NCBI GenBank assembly: GCA_963750935.1 | Contig: CAVVSR010000012.1 | Coordinates: 454,143 to 518,142 of the forward strand | Direction of reading: 5' to 3' | Length of the DNA stretch: 64,000 bases | Origin: JACCXG01 sp963750935 | Lineage (GTDB): Bacteria > Acidobacteriota > Vicinamibacteria > Vicinamibacterales > 2-12-FULL-66-21 | Notes under the pieces: model-generated | Told to the model about the DNA's origin: nothing | What the model saw: only the letters and a program-made list of their open reading frames with translations | Database searches by the model: none | In this document: one piece after another, positions 1-11,267 of the stretch | Numbering within the stretch: the stretch's first letter is position 1 | How the letters are laid out: each line of letters starts with the position of its first letter | Translations under genes and position numbers: made by a program

Positions 1-75
1 ACCCCGGCCGGCATGGAGTTGATCAAGACGCTGCCGGTGCGCTTCGTGCCGATGACGGGGAAAGATAGGAAGTAA
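1..75 (+). CDS. 3' end of an unidentified gene
   Basis: The window opens inside a reading frame that gives 24 residues, ending GKDRK, before a TAA stop at 73-75. The start lies outside the window and the visible tail is too short to assign to a family. It is convergent with the molybdenum hydroxylase gene that ends at 100, leaving a 24-bp gap. The call rests only on the open frame up to the contig edge. Confidence 0.4.
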   Translation, partial: TPAGMELIKTLPVRFVPMTGKDRK

Positions 76-99
76 GGAACGGACGGCGCCGAAGCGCCG

Positions 100-2326
100 T
101 CAGCCCCAGAACAACCCACTCTTCGAGAACGGCAGCGTGCGGATGCGCTTGCCGCTGGCGGCGAACACGGCGTTCGCGACCGCCGGGAGAATCGGCGGCA
201 GCGCCGGTTCGCCGAGGCCGGTGACGGGGTTGTCGGTCGTGAGGAAGTGCACCTCGTTGACCATCGGCGCGTGCGGCATGCGCGCCGGCGGGAAGTCGTG
301 GAAGTTGCTCTGCACGACCTTGCCCCCCTCGATCGTGATCTCGTACGACATCAGCGCGCTGAGGCCGTCGATGACCGAGCCCTGCACCTGGTTGATGGCG
401 TTGCTCGGGTTGATGATCTGGGCGCCGATGTCGACCGCGCTCCAGACCTTGTTGACCTTGACCGCGCCGTCGTTGGTGACGCGGACTTCAGCCGCTTGCG
501 CGACGTAGCCGCGGTGGCTGTAGTGGAACGCCACGCCCATGCCGGTGCCGGCGGGCAGCTTGGTCTTGCCCCATCCGGATTTCTCGCCCACCAGCTGCAG
601 CACGCCGCGCGCGCGCTCGGGGTTGAAGCCGTCGGTGTCCTGCTTGCCGGAGTTGCGCGTCCCGCTGAGAAGCTGAATGCGGAACTGGAGCGGGTCCTTG
701 CCGGCCGCGTGCGCCAGCTCGTCGAGGAACGACTGGAACACGAACGCATAGGCGTTGCTGCCGGGCGCACGCAGCGCGCCGGTCGGCACCGTCATCGGCA
801 TCGTGCTGGCCACGAACAGGAAGTTCGGCACGAAGCTCGCCGGGAACTGCGCCGGGCCGATCGAGGACTGGCCCGCGAACTGCTGGTTCGCCTGCTGGCC
901 GGCCCAGCTCACGAAGTGGTTGCGCCACGCGACCAGGTTGCCGTTGGCGTCGACGCCGCCCTTGAGGAAGTGCCAGCCGGCCGGCCGGTAGTGGTCGTGC
1001 TGCATGTCGTCTTCGCGCGTCCACGTCAGCTTCACCGGCGCGCCGACCACTCGCGCGATCCACGCGGCCTCGATCATGTAGTCGTTGGTCAGCCGACGGC
1101 CGAAGCCGCCGCCGCCGCGCAACTGGTTGATCGTGATGTTGTCGGCGGGGATCTCCATCACGCGGGCGACCAGCTGCCGGCCGGACTGCGGGGTCTGGCT
1201 CGGCGACCAGATCTCCAGGTTGCCGTCCTTGAAGTTGGCGCTGCAGTTCTCCGGTTCGAGCGGCGCGTGCGAGATGAACGGGTAGTGGTAGGCGCCTTCG
1301 ACGACCTTGGCGGCCTTGGTCAGCGCCTCGTCTGCGTTGCCGTCGGCGCGGATCGTGATCGGCGCCGCCTCCTTCGACAACTCCACCGCGCGCTTGGCCC
1401 ATTCAGCGCTGCTCTGCTTCGCGGCGTCCCCCTCGTTCCAGGTCACCTTCAACCTGGTCCGCGCGCTCTGCGCCTGCCACCAGTTGTCGGCGACGATCGC
1501 GACCCCCGAGTGCAGTCCCTGCAGCTCGGTCGTGCCTTCGACGATGAAGGCGTGGCGGATGCCGGGAAGGGCCTTGATTTCGTCGAGATTGGCGCTGACC
1601 GCCTTGCCCATGAACACCGGGCACTTGGCATAGACCGCCGAGAGCATGCCCGGCATCGTGAAGTCAATCGAGAAGATCGGCTTGCCGGTCACGATCGAGA
1701 GGTTGTCCACGCCGGGGATCGACTTGCCGATGATCTTGAAGGTCTTCGGATCCTTGAGCGTCAGCGACTTCGGCTCGGGCGGCGTCATCGCCGCGGCCTT
1801 GGTGGCGAGCTCGCCGTAGCCGAGCGACCGCTTCGACGCGGTGTGGAGCACGCGTCCCGAGGCGGTGGTGCACTCGGCTTCAGGAACGCTCCAGGTCTGC
1901 GGCCGCGGCCGCGATCAGCAGGTGCCGACCGGCGGCGCCGACACGGCGGAGCGGATCCCAGTTGTTCGGCGTGTTGGTGCTGCCGCCGGCGACCTGGCCG
2001 CCGTACTTCGTCTGATCGAGCGGCGCCTGTTCGATCTTGACGTCCTTCCAGTCGACGTCGAGCTCCTCGGCGATGAGCATCGGCAGGTGCGTCTTCACGC
2101 CCTGGCCGACCTCGGGCGCCTTGGCCATGATCGTGACCACCCCGTTCGGCGCGATCTTGATGAAGGCGTTGGGCGTCAGCACCGGCGGAGGCGGTGGGCC
2201 CTGCGCGAGGACATCGGCGACCCGGGCGACCGGGGCGATCGCATCGAAGTGCGCGGCGATCATCAGGCCGCCGCCGGCGAGGGCGGAGACGCGGAGGAAC
2301 GAACGTCGGCTGACCAGTATCGTCAT
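100..2326 (-). CDS. Molybdopterin-binding large subunit, IorB-type aldehyde/xanthine dehydrogenase family (frameshifted)
   Basis: This is the molybdenum cofactor subunit of an exported hydroxylase of the isoquinoline 1-oxidoreductase/aldehyde dehydrogenase type, which hydroxylates aldehydes or N-heterocycles with water. The N-terminus (start 2326) has a Tat-like signal, RRSFLRVSALAGGG, then the typical INAFIKIAPNG-like segment read here as NAFIKIAPNGVVTIMAKAPE. The frame breaks near 1,893-1,900; the next frame continues as TWSVPEAECTTASG and runs to 100. Downstream are VGAPVKLTWTREDD and the glycine-rich GGGGFGRR, both typical of the cofactor domain. The two frames join to about 740 residues, the expected size for IorB. 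The 2Fe-2S subunit gene ends 9 bp upstream, so the two form an operon. One indel is needed to restore the frame, probably a sequence error. Confidence 0.85.
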
Positions 2327-2335
2327 GGCGTCCTC

Positions 2336-2851
2336 CTACTCGTCCTGCCCGCCGCCCTGGCGTGTGGCCGCGGGCGAGGAAGTGGTGCGGCGCGTCCCGC
2401 CGAGCGCGGCGGCGCGATGAATGGCCTGACGGATGCGCGAGTAGGTGGCGCACCGGCAGATGTTGCCGGTCATCGCCGTGTCGATGTCGGCGTCGGTCGG
2501 CTTCGGCTTGGTGGCGAGCAGCGCCGCGGCCGACATGATCTGACCGGCCTGGCAGTAGCCGCACTGCGGCACGTCGATCTCCATCCAGGCCCGCTGCACC
2601 GGATGAGACCCGTCGCTCGACAGCCCCTCGATCGTGGTGATCGGGTTGCCCGCGGCGGCCGACACCGGCGTCTGGCAGGCGCGCACCGGCTTGCCCTTGA
2701 GGTGCACCGTGCAGGCGCCGCACTGGCCGATGCCGCAGCCGAACTTCGTGCCTTTGAGGTTGAGGACGTCGCGCAGCGCCCACAAGAGCGGCATGTCCGC
2801 GGGCACGTCGACGGTCGTGGGCTTTCCGTTCACGTTCAAGGTGTATGGCAT
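2336..2851 (-). CDS. 2Fe-2S small subunit of IorAB-type molybdenum hydroxylase
   Basis: This 171-residue protein passes electrons from the molybdenum subunit encoded just downstream. The N-terminal plant-ferredoxin-like domain has Cys39, Cys44, Cys47 (CGIGQCGAC) and Cys59. The helical C-terminal domain binds the second cluster through Cys97 and Cys100 (CGYCQAGQ) and Cys132 and Cys134 (CRC). All eight cluster ligands are present and the length is normal for the family. I start at MPYTLN (2851), behind the sequence CGGGAGC; an ATG 60 bp further upstream would only add an unlike leader. The small subunit has no signal peptide of its own, so it would be exported with the Tat-bearing large subunit, as known for this family. 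Confidence 0.93.
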   Translation of the reverse strand: MPYTLNVNGKPTTVDVPADMPLLWALRDVLNLKGTKFGCGIGQCGACTVHLKGKPVRACQTPVSAAAGNPITTIEGLSSDGSHPVQRAWMEIDVPQCGYCQAGQIMSAAALLATKPKPTDADIDTAMTGNICRCATYSRIRQAIHRAAALGGTRRTTSSPAATRQGGGQDE

Positions 2852-3030
2852 AGGTCGGAGCTCCCGATAGCTGGGGGTATTTGGCCTGAAAAGCGGGCGA
2901 AAAGCAAGCACGTGGCTGGGGTTGCGCAGAGGGGTGTTTTGGCTCAGGGCGGGAAGGCCGGCAGTGGGGAAGTGCGCGGGGCTGGGTCAGCATTTCTTAG
3001 TTGCTCGCCGGGGCCCCACTTTCCTTTGTT

Positions 3031-3226
3031 GCTCGCCGGGGGCCCACCCCCGGCGAGCGCCGCGGGGCCCCACCCCCGCGGCCTGCCAGCGCTCGCTTCC
3101 GCTCGCGCCGCTGCCCAGCAACAATCGGGCGATTGGATCGGCAAAATGTTCGGATCGAAACGGACAGCGGATCCAAGCAGCCGGGAGGTTCTAACCAACG
3201 GCGCGAGCGAAGCGAGCGCTGGCAGC
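3031..3226. repeat. Nested GC-rich hairpins in the 2.85-3.36 kb intergenic gap
   Basis: The gap of about 510 bp between the divergent IorA and TPR genes contains no convincing gene. It holds a perfect 12-bp stem at 3031-3042/3047-3058 (GCTCGCCGGGGG, loop CCCA) and directly after it a 9-bp stem at 3059-3067/3074-3082 (GCCGCGGGG). A larger near-perfect inverted repeat pairs 3083-3109 with 3200-3226 (about 26 bp, one base difference). A further 10-bp stem with a 2-nt loop (CTACGGCGAG) lies at 3269-3290. The region could fold as a cruciform or as structured leader RNA. Confidence 0.6.
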
Positions 3227-3363
3227 GCGTGGGGGTGCCCGCCTCCGCTGGTTCAGCTCACCGACCAGCTACGGCGAGGTCTCGCCGTAGCGCGCGCTGT
3301 CACATTGCGCGCGAAGGCGGAGGGCCCCGGCGCGCAATAAAGAAATGCTGTCAGAATCGTCCC

Positions 3364-4478
3364 GTGTTGCCCCTCTGTGCGGTTGTGCTCGCGGCGCTGC
3401 TGTTTGCGACTTCCGCAGCAGCCGGCCCGCGCAGACCTACGACCGCGCGGTCGCGCTCGAGGCGCAGGGCAATTTCCCCGCCGCGCTGTCGCTGCTCTGG
3501 GAAGCGGCCGGGCTCGCGCCGGGCGACGCGGACATCCAGAACCGGCTGGGTGAGGCGCTCGACCGGATCGGGGCGCTCGACGCGGCGGTGGATGCGTTCC
3601 GGCAGGCGCTTGCCGCGCGGCCCGACTTCCGCAAGGCGGTGAACAACCTGATCCTGACGCTCGTCAAGGCCGGGCGCGGACCCGAAGCCGTCGAGCGGGC
3701 GCGCGCGCTCGTCGCCGCCAACCCGAACGACCCGGATGTGCGCTTCACGCTGGCGCTGGCGCTGAGCGAGCAGGACATCGGCGAATCGATCCGGACCTTC
3801 GAGCGCGTGCTCGAGATGGCGCCGCGCCATACCCTCGCGCGCTACAACCTGGCGCTGGCGCTGAAGCGGGCCGACCGCCAGGCCGAGGCGATCGATCAGT
3901 TGAGGCGCGCGCTGCAGATCGAGCCGCGTCCGGAAGCGCACTACACCCTCGGGGTCATCTACTGGCATCAGGGGGAGACCGGCCGCGCCATCGACGCCCT
4001 GCGTGCGGCCATCGCGCTCGAGCCGCGCTACGCCGACGCGCACTTCACGCTCGGCGCGGTCCAGAAGGCGACCCGCGACTACACGGGCGCGATCGCGTCG
4101 CTGCGGCGCGCCGTCGAGCTCAAGCCGGACCTCTGGAGCGCGCAGTACACGCTCGGCCAGGTCCTGCAGCTCGCCGGCGACGAACGTGGCGCCCGCGCCC
4201 AGCTGGCCGACGCCGATCGGCTCAGGCGACAGGCCGCGCAGGAGCAGGAAGCGGGGGTGTGGACGGCGGTCGGGACGGCGCGCCTGGATCGACGCGACTT
4301 CGAGGGGGCGCTCGACTGTTTGCGACGGGCCATCGCGGTGTTCGAGCCCTACGCGCCGGCGCACTATCATCTCGGACGCGTACTTCAAAGTCTTGGACGT
4401 CACGACGAGTCGCGTGCGGCATTTACGCGCGCCCGTACGTTGAACCCCAGTCTCGTGCCACCGAGGGACGCCCGGTAA
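3364..4478 (+). CDS. Exported tetratricopeptide repeat protein (frameshift near the N-terminus)
   Basis: From about residue 25 to the end the protein is built of 34-residue TPR units, for example ARYNLALALKRADRQAEAID and AHYHLGRVLQSLGRHDESRA, with about ten repeats over roughly 370 residues. I place the start at GTG 3364, because this frame gives a signal peptide (VLPLCAVVLAALLFATSAAA) that the TPR frame lacks. The two frames meet near 3,425-3,435, so one indel is needed. The alternative is an in-frame ATG at 3345 with no export signal. TPR proteins act as protein-binding scaffolds; the partner here is unknown. It has no operon partner on the same strand. Confidence 0.75.
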
Positions 4479-4539
4479 ACGCCTGACACTCAGCGTGTTG
4501 CAGATGTTCCCGCATCCGAGCCGACGCGTGGCTTCCTGC

Positions 4540-4568
4540 TTGTCTGGCGGGCACGCCGGTTGTATAAC
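4540..4568 (+). promoter_or_regulatory. Candidate sigma70-like promoter of the TonB/Oar receptor gene
   Basis: TTGTCT at 4540-4545 is separated by exactly 17 bp from TATAAC at 4563-4568. It sits about 120 bp upstream of the receptor start codon at 4690, leaving a leader of that length. The match is by eye. Confidence 0.4.
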
Positions 4569-4689
4569 CTTCCCGACGCCAACAGTCTAGAGGGCACCGC
4601 CTGCTCGCCCGATAAGAGTAAGACGTGCCTTCTGGCTCGACTGGCGTGCCGTTTGTACGTTCGCTGAAATGCTCCTTCGGAGGACGCTG

Positions 4690-7600
4690 ATGAAAAGAAT
4701 CCGGTCATACCGGGCCCTGCTCTGTGCGGCTTTGCTTCTGGCGATGGCCGGTGGCGTGGCGGCTCAGGAGTTCCGGGCCACCGTCAGAGGACAGGTCGTT
4801 GATTCGAGCCAGGGCGCGCTGCCTGGCGCAACGGTCACTGTGCTGAACACGGAGACGAACGAAACCGCCACGGCGGTGACCAACACGGAAGGCTCCTATT
4901 CGCTGCCGTTCCTGCGGCCCGGCCTCTACACCATGACGGTGGAGATGAACGGCTTCCAGAAGTACACGCGCACCGCGATGCGCCTGTCAGTCGGCGAGAC
5001 CGCGTCGATCAACGTGACGATGTCCGTGAGCGGTCTGACGGAAGAAGTGACGGTCTCCACCGAGGCGCCGCTGCTCGAAACCAGCAACGCGCAGCGCGGC
5101 ACGGTCATCGACAGCGCGCGCATCGCGGAACTGCCGCTGCAGTCGCGCAGCCCGATGGCGCTCGTCGTCCTGGTCGCCGGCGTCAACTACAACGCCCAGG
5201 CGATCTATCTCCGTCCGTTCGACAACGGCGCGCTCGCCGCCTGGTCGATGAACGGCGGACAGAGCAGCAACAACGAGTTCCTGCTCGACGGCGCGCCGAA
5301 CAATGCCAACCAGGGCGGCAACAACATCGCCTACGTGCCGCCGGCGGAAGCCGTCAACGAGATGAAGATCTCGACCAATTCCTACGACGCGCAGTACGGC
5401 CGCACCGCCGGCGGCGTCGTCAACATGTCGCTCAAGTCGGGCTCGAACAGCTTCCACGGCGTCGTCTACGACTTCATGCGGCGCAAGGCGCTGGCGGCCA
5501 ACTCGCTCATCCTCAACACGACGACGCAGACCGAAGACCGAGCAGTACATCGATCAGTACGGGTTCAGCGTCGACGGCCCGATCTGGAAGAACAAGACGT
5601 TCTTCCTGTTCACCGGTGAGAAGTACAAGGAAGGCACGCCCGCCCCGCTGACCAGCACGGTGCCGACGCCGGCGATGAAGAACGGCGACTTCAGCGGTCT
5701 CACGGACGCGTCGGGCAACCTGATCCGGATCTATCGACCCGAACACCGGCCGCGACGTCAACGGCGTCTGGACGCGCGATGTGTTCCCGGGCAACATCAT
5801 CCCGGCGGATCGCATCAATGCGACGGCCCGGGCGATCATGCAGTACTACCCGGATCCCAACGGCACGACGGCCGGCGTGGCGCCCTGGCAGACGAACCTG
5901 CTCTGGCCCGAGCACTTCAACCGGGACCTGTTCTGGAACTGGGTCGGGAAGGTGGACCACAACTTCGGCGCCAACGACCGGGCCTTCTTCCGGTGGGGCG
6001 AGAACGAGCGGAACGAGATCGGCAACCGAGGCAACGCGATCCGCAGCGGTCCCGGCCAGGCCGGCCAGCTTCCGCTCTGGCGCGCCAACCGCGCGCTCGT
6101 CGGCGACTGGGTGCACATCTTCGGACCGGGCACGGTCTTCAATCTGCGCGGCAGCTACACCTATTTCCTGGAGTGGGGCTATTCCGAATTCGCGAACGGC
6201 TTCGATTCGACGGAGTTCTGGCCCGCGAGCCTCGTCAACCAGATGCCCAGCCAGGCGATCGGCGGCATCTTCCCGGTGATCGAGATCGACCAGTTCGCGA
6301 CCCTGTCGCGCGGGAACGCGCCGAACCGGAACCGCAACTACACGATTCAGCCGAACGTGTCGCTGACCCGCGGCGCCCACAACATCCGCAGCGGTCTCGA
6401 CATCCGTCAGACCAACGTCTTCAACGAGAACTACAACAACTCGGGCGGCTATCCTCCGGTTCGAGCGCGGGTTCACGCGCAGCACGCTGAACAGCACGAG
6501 CGCGCTCGAGGGCAACGCGTTCGCGTCCTTCCTGCTCGGCGCGACCGAACAGCGGCAACGTGGACGTCAACCCGAAGCCGCACTACCAGTGGCTCTTCAT
6601 CGCGCCCTGGATCCAGGACGACTGGCGCGTCAGCAACAGGTGGACGGTGAACCTCGGCTTCCGCTGGGACATCAACGGTTCCGTGACGGAAGAGGACAAC
6701 ATGTTGAACTACGCGTTCGACCCGACGATCGTCAATCCGGTGTCGGCGCGCGTCGGTCAGCAGGTCATGGGCGGCATCAGGTTCGCCGGCGTGGACGGCG
6801 CCCCGGATCGGCCCTGGAAGCTCGACAAGAACAACTACCAGCTCCGCGTCGGCACGGCGTATTCGATCAACGAGAAGACCGTGCTCCGCGCCGGTTACGG
6901 GAAGTACTTCCTCAACCCGACTGGTCAGGGCAACAACGCCGGGTTCAGTCAGAGTACGGACGTGATCACGTCGACTGACGGCGGCCGTACGCCGACCTAC
7001 GCGCTGTCGAACCCCTGGCCCAACGGGATTCAGACGCCGCCGGGAAGCTCGCTCGGCCCGGAGACCTTCCTCGGCCGCAGCCCGAACTACTCGAATCCCG
7101 ACTTCGTCGTGCCGAACGTCCACCAGTTCTCCGCTGGTATCCAGCGCGAGCTGCCGTGGCGGGTCTCGCTCGAGGCCACCTATGCGGGAAGCCGCAGCTA
7201 TGACCTGGAGACCGGTTTCAACGCAATCAACGAACCGTCGGCGGCGTTCCAGGCGCAGTGCGACGTGACGCTCGGCGGCAGCCGGTCGCTTCTGCGACGA
7301 GCTGCTCCCGAACCCGTTCTTCGGCGTCGCCGGCTTCGAGGGCACGACCCGGTTCACGAACCAGACGCTCTCGCGGTTCGAACTGAATCGCCCGTTCCCC
7401 GCGTTCACCGGCATCACCCAGAACCAGAACAACATCGGCAAGCTGACCTACGACTCGATGCAGTTCGTGGCGAACAAGCGCTGGGCGAAGGGCATCACCA
7501 TCAACGGCAGCTACACCTGGGTGCCGCGGTGGACCGAGACCGGCGGCTACGTGGACGCGGTCTCGGGTCTCCTGAACGAGGGGCCCTACTTCTCGCAGCG

Positions 7601-8205
7601 CAAGCACCGCATCACCGCGTCTGGCGTGTGGGAGCTGCCCTGGTTCCGGAACGAGAAGAGCATCGCCGGGTACCTCCTCGGCGGCTGGTCGATGGCGCCG
7701 GCGCTCATCTACCAGGCCGGCCAGCCGTGGGACATGCCCGGCAACGTCGATCTGGCGCCGGGCATCAACCTCGCCGACGTCGCGCTGCCAGGCAAGAAGG
7801 ACGGACAGTTCATCTATGGCGTGAAGCCGTGCATCGGCCAGCGCAACGCGACGACGGGCAACGTACACTCTGCTGGCGGTCTCGACGGCGTACGGGTGCA
7901 CCGAGCCCTACTTCCTGATCCGCGAGAACTTCCAGCGCCGTACCGCGATGAACCGCTACGACGAGTTCCGCCGGCCCGGGATGTTCTCGCTCGACGTGAA
8001 CTTCGCGAAGATCACGCCGATCACCGATCGCGTTCGCCTGCAGGTGCGTCTCGAGGCGTTCAACCTCCTCAACACCCCGCAGTACGACGAGCGTCAGTAC
8101 AACACCGACACGAACTCGGCGGACTTCGGGCGCATCAATCGCAACTCCACCGGGCAGTCTGGCTTCCAGCGCTTCATCCAGATGGGGTTCAGGTTGATGT
8201 TCTAG
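4690..8205 (+). CDS. Oar-like TonB-dependent outer-membrane receptor with carboxypeptidase-regulatory domain (multiple frameshifts)
   Basis: This is a large outer-membrane beta-barrel protein of the Oar/TonB-dependent family common in Acidobacteria. The start at 4690 has GGAGG 7 bp upstream and a signal peptide (LLCAALLLAMAGGVAAQ). Next comes a CarboxypepD_reg domain at residues 25-110 (GQVVDSSQGALPGATVTVLN) and a plug domain with MNGGQSSNNEFLLDG. The barrel ends in FIQMGFRLMF, whose aromatic terminus suits barrel insertion. The frame shifts near 5,535, 5,740, 6,470, 6,555, 7,290 and 7,880; joining the pieces gives about 1,170 residues, a normal length. The substrate is unknown. The six indels are more likely sequence errors than decay, because the protein sequence in each frame stays conserved in style up to each break. 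Confidence 0.85.
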
Positions 8206-8258
8206 ACAGATGACTAGCCGGGGAGGCCTCACTCACTGGGGCCCCCCGCTCACGGTGT

Positions 8259-8406
8259 CAACTCCCAATTCCCAACTCCCAACTCCCAAACAGAGCCGCT
8301 CGAACCTTCTGGGTGTAAAGCGCAACAACCGGCCAGTTGTCGCGCCATTTACCCAGATGGTGCGGTCGGTCTCCTTTGGGAGTTGGAAGTTGGGAGTTGG
8401 GAGTTG
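8259..8406. repeat. Inverted pair of AACTCCC heptamer arrays, copy A
   Basis: The left array at 8259-8290 repeats AACTCCC with a 7-bp period. The right array at 8376-8406 repeats its complement, GGGAGTT. The arms can pair over about 31 bp and enclose an 85-nt loop that starts with GAGCCGCTCGAAC. The element lies just after the receptor stop codon and runs into the start of the next gene. Confidence 0.85.
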
Positions 8407-9771
8407 TCTCCTTACATTCCTCATCGCCCTGACCCAGTTCGCGTCGGCGCAGGTTTCGTCGCGCGCGCGTAACCTGGGGCGACGCGGCGCCCGTGCACGA
8501 CGCCTCGAAGCGCCGGCCTCACCGCCGCCACCTTTCCCGCCTTCGTCGAACGCACGCATGCCGAGAACCTCCGCCGCGTGCGCGAGGGCGACCTCGATCA
8601 CCTGATCTTCTACATCCTGCAGTCGACGCGCTTCACGTCGGCGCCGGCGATCGAGCCGGCGATCAGCGCGAAAACGCTGGTCGACAGCCTCGGCGCCGAC
8701 GAACGCGGCGCGTTCCTGAAGGAGCCCGTGCTGCCGGCCGCGCGCGTGCCGCCGGCGGTCCGCGATCGGATTGCCGCATTCCTGCGGGCGATCGCCGGCG
8801 ACCCGGGACGTGACGCGCGCCTGACCTACTTTCGCGCCCTCACCACGACCGTGTTTCCCGACCAGGCCCGGCGGGCCGATGGTCTCCGCGCCGAGTACCT
8901 GCGCGTGATGCGGTTCGTCTACGAGAAGGAGTTCGTGGCGCAGCGCGCGGAGCGGCCGGCCGACGCGATCGCCGATCTCTACCGGACGCGCGGCCTCAGC
9001 ACGGACACCGCGGTCGAGGCGGGGTTCCTGGTCTACGAGGGACTCGGGATCGCGCGATCGCTGGAGCCGGCGCCGCGGATCCGCCGCGTGCTCATCGTCG
9101 GTCCGGGCCTCGACCTCGCGCCGCGCACGGCGATGCTGGACGAGCGGCCGGCCGAGAGCTATCAGCCGTGGGCGGTGCTGGACGCGTTGCTCGGGCTCGG
9201 CCTCGCGCGCGCGGACGATCTGGCGATCGTCGCCGCCGACATCAACGCCCGGGTCATCGACCATCTCCGGCGCGCCAGCGCGACCCCGCCGTCGCTGACG
9301 CTGATCAGCGAGACGCGCGATACCGACAGCGTCGCGATCACGGCGGACTACCGCGACTACTTCGCCGGGCTCGGCCGCAGCCTCGGGGACGTCGAGCCGC
9401 TTCGGGACGGACCCGGCGATCGCCTGGCCAGGCGCGTCCGCATCAAGCCCGCGATGGGGCCACTGCTCACCGCCGCGCCGCTCGACATCGTCACCGAACG
9501 CCTCGAGGGGGCGCCCTTCGATCTGGTGATCGCCACCAACATCCTGCCGTATTTCGACGATGGGCAGCTGGCGCTGGTGATGGCGAACATCGCCGCGATG
9601 ACCGCGCCCGGCGGCGTGTTCCTGCACAACGAGCCGCGCCCCGTGATCGGCGACTACGCCGCGGCGCTCGGCCTGCCGTTCGAGCAGTCACGCCACGTCA
9701 CGATCGCGAAGGTGAAGGGATCGCCGACGCCGCTCTTCGACAGCGTCTTCCTGCACCGGAAAAGACGCTAA
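8357..9771 (+). CDS. Exported SAM-dependent methyltransferase-like protein (frameshift near 8,500)
   Basis: The C-terminal half has a class I methyltransferase layout: VLIVGPGLDLAP as a motif I-like loop near the middle, then FDLVIATNILPYFDD and a TAPGGVFLHNE strand that match motifs IV and V. A signal-like segment (LLTFLIALTQFASAQ) lies in another frame at about 8,410-8,460 and joins the main frame near 8,500. The nominal ATG at 8357 makes the leader read through the GGGAGTT array (FGSWKLGVGS), so TTG at 8390 or a later codon is also possible. An export signal on a methyltransferase fold is odd, and the substrate is not evident. The gene is convergent with the quinoprotein-like gene at 9950. 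Confidence 0.6.
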
Positions 9772-9952
9772 CTCCCAACTCCCCGCCTCCGCGCCAAGCG
9801 CTCCGGCGAGACTCGCCAGAGCACGGCTGAATCGCTCGACGGCAGCGGCGGATGAAATCATCGCTGACGCGTGATTGCTCGCTTGTTACGCCTTCCACCC
9901 CGTTGTTCGATCGACTCCGGTTTGGGAGTTGGGAGTTGGAGGTTGGGAGTTA
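9770..9952. repeat. AACTCCC heptamer element, copy B
   Basis: A short left array (9770-9787, AACTCCC) and a longer right array (9921-9952, GGGAGTT) flank about 130 bp between two convergent genes. The segment CCCCGTTGTTCGA at about 9,899-9,911, just before the right array, recurs in copy C at 22250-22262. The right array ends at the stop codon of the gene at 9950. The gap holds no gene. Confidence 0.8.
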
Positions 9953-11249
9953 GGCGAGATCCACCCCCATGAGGCTGCGCCGGTCGCGGATGTAGAGCCG
10001 GGTGCCGACCAGCGTCGGCGGCGTCCACGACAGGTTGGTCAGCAGCGGCGCCTTCGCCGCGATCTTGAAGCCCTGCGTCGACGGATACGCGATCATCAGG
10101 TTGCCGTCCTGGTCGAGCGTGATCAGCTTCTGATCGGCCCACACGAACGTCGCCTTCTCGATGCTGCGCTCCTGCCAGTGGATCTTGCCGCTGGGGACGT
10201 CGACGGCGCTCAGGATGGCCTGGCTGCCCTTGCCGCCGCTGCAGAAATAGATCGCGTCGCCGATCCGGATCGCGTTGCCGTGATGGAGACGCAGGCGGTT
10301 CGAGGTCCACAGCTCCTTCGCCGTGGTCTGCATCCCGGAGCGCTGCAGCTCGACGACCTTCGCGCCGGCGTTGTACTCCGCCGACACGAACACGCGCTTG
10401 TCGGCGCCGACCACCGGCGTGGCCACGGCGATCGAGTAGTCGGCCTTGAACGGCACGCTCCACTGCAGATCGCCGTTGTGCGGATTGACGGCAATCAACG
10501 CGCCGTCCATGAGCGCGACCAGCTGCTCGAGGCCGTCGAGGGTGACGAGCACCGGCGACGAGTAGACGTTGCCGAAGTCGTTCTTCGCCCACGCCACCTT
10601 GCCGTCGGCCTGGTTGAACGCCATCAGCGACTTGCCCCGCGCGCCGACCGGGACGATGACCGTGTCGCGGAAGGCGATCGGGCTCGACGCGTAGCCGTAC
10701 ATCAGCCGCGTGCCCTGGTGCCCCTCCCACAGCTGTTCGGTCCAGAGCAGCTTCCCGGTCTTCTTGTCGAGGCACTGCAGCCGGCCGGCGACGCCGACCG
10801 TGAACAGCCGATCGCCGGCGATGAGCGGCGTCGAGTACGGGCCGTTGCCCATCTCGGGCGCGTCGCTCTGGAAAGCCCATCGGCGTGGCGTGCTCCCAGA
10901 TCGTGGTGCCGCCCTCGGCCTGCGCCGCGAGCACGACCTCCTCGCGGGGCTTGCCGTACATCGTGTAGAGCACGCCGTTCTCGACCACCGGCGACGAGTA
11001 GCCTTCCCCCAGCGAACGCTTCCACATCACGCGCGGTCCGCCAGCCGGCCAGGTGTCCTTGATGCCCGACGCTTCCGTGTGGAAGTTGCGATGCGGCCCG
11101 CCCCACTGGGTCCACGGCACGCCGGCGGCTGCGGTGGCCACCGGCTTCGGCGCCGGCTTGCCCGGTGCGGCCGGCTTCGCGCCCGGCTTCGCCGTCTGGT
11201 GGAAGGCAGGCGCCGCGAGGGCGAGGCTGAGGAACGTGCGTCTGTCCAT
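9950..11249 (-). CDS. Exported PQQ-like beta-propeller protein (frameshifted)
   Basis: The protein has repeated propeller blades with the quinoprotein pattern, such as RLQCLDKKTGKLLWTEQLW, LIAVNPHNGDLQWSVPF and SAVDVPSGKIHWQERS. The N-terminus (start 11249) is MDRRTFLSLALAAPAF, a Tat-type signal, followed by a Pro/Ala-rich linker and WTQWGGPHRNFHTEASG, the usual opening of PQQ-like propellers. The frame breaks near 10,870; joined, the protein is about 430 residues. No cytochrome domain is fused. Many proteins of this family are structural propellers without PQQ, so I do not assign an enzyme activity. Confidence 0.75.
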
Positions 11250-11267
11250 GGCGTCGATGAGCCCCTC

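Noticed and set aside
247..2040. Very long open frame on the plus strand opposite the molybdenum hydroxylase gene
   Set aside because: Arg/His/Asp-rich composition typical of antisense frames in GC-rich DNA, and the minus strand carries clear cofactor motifs.
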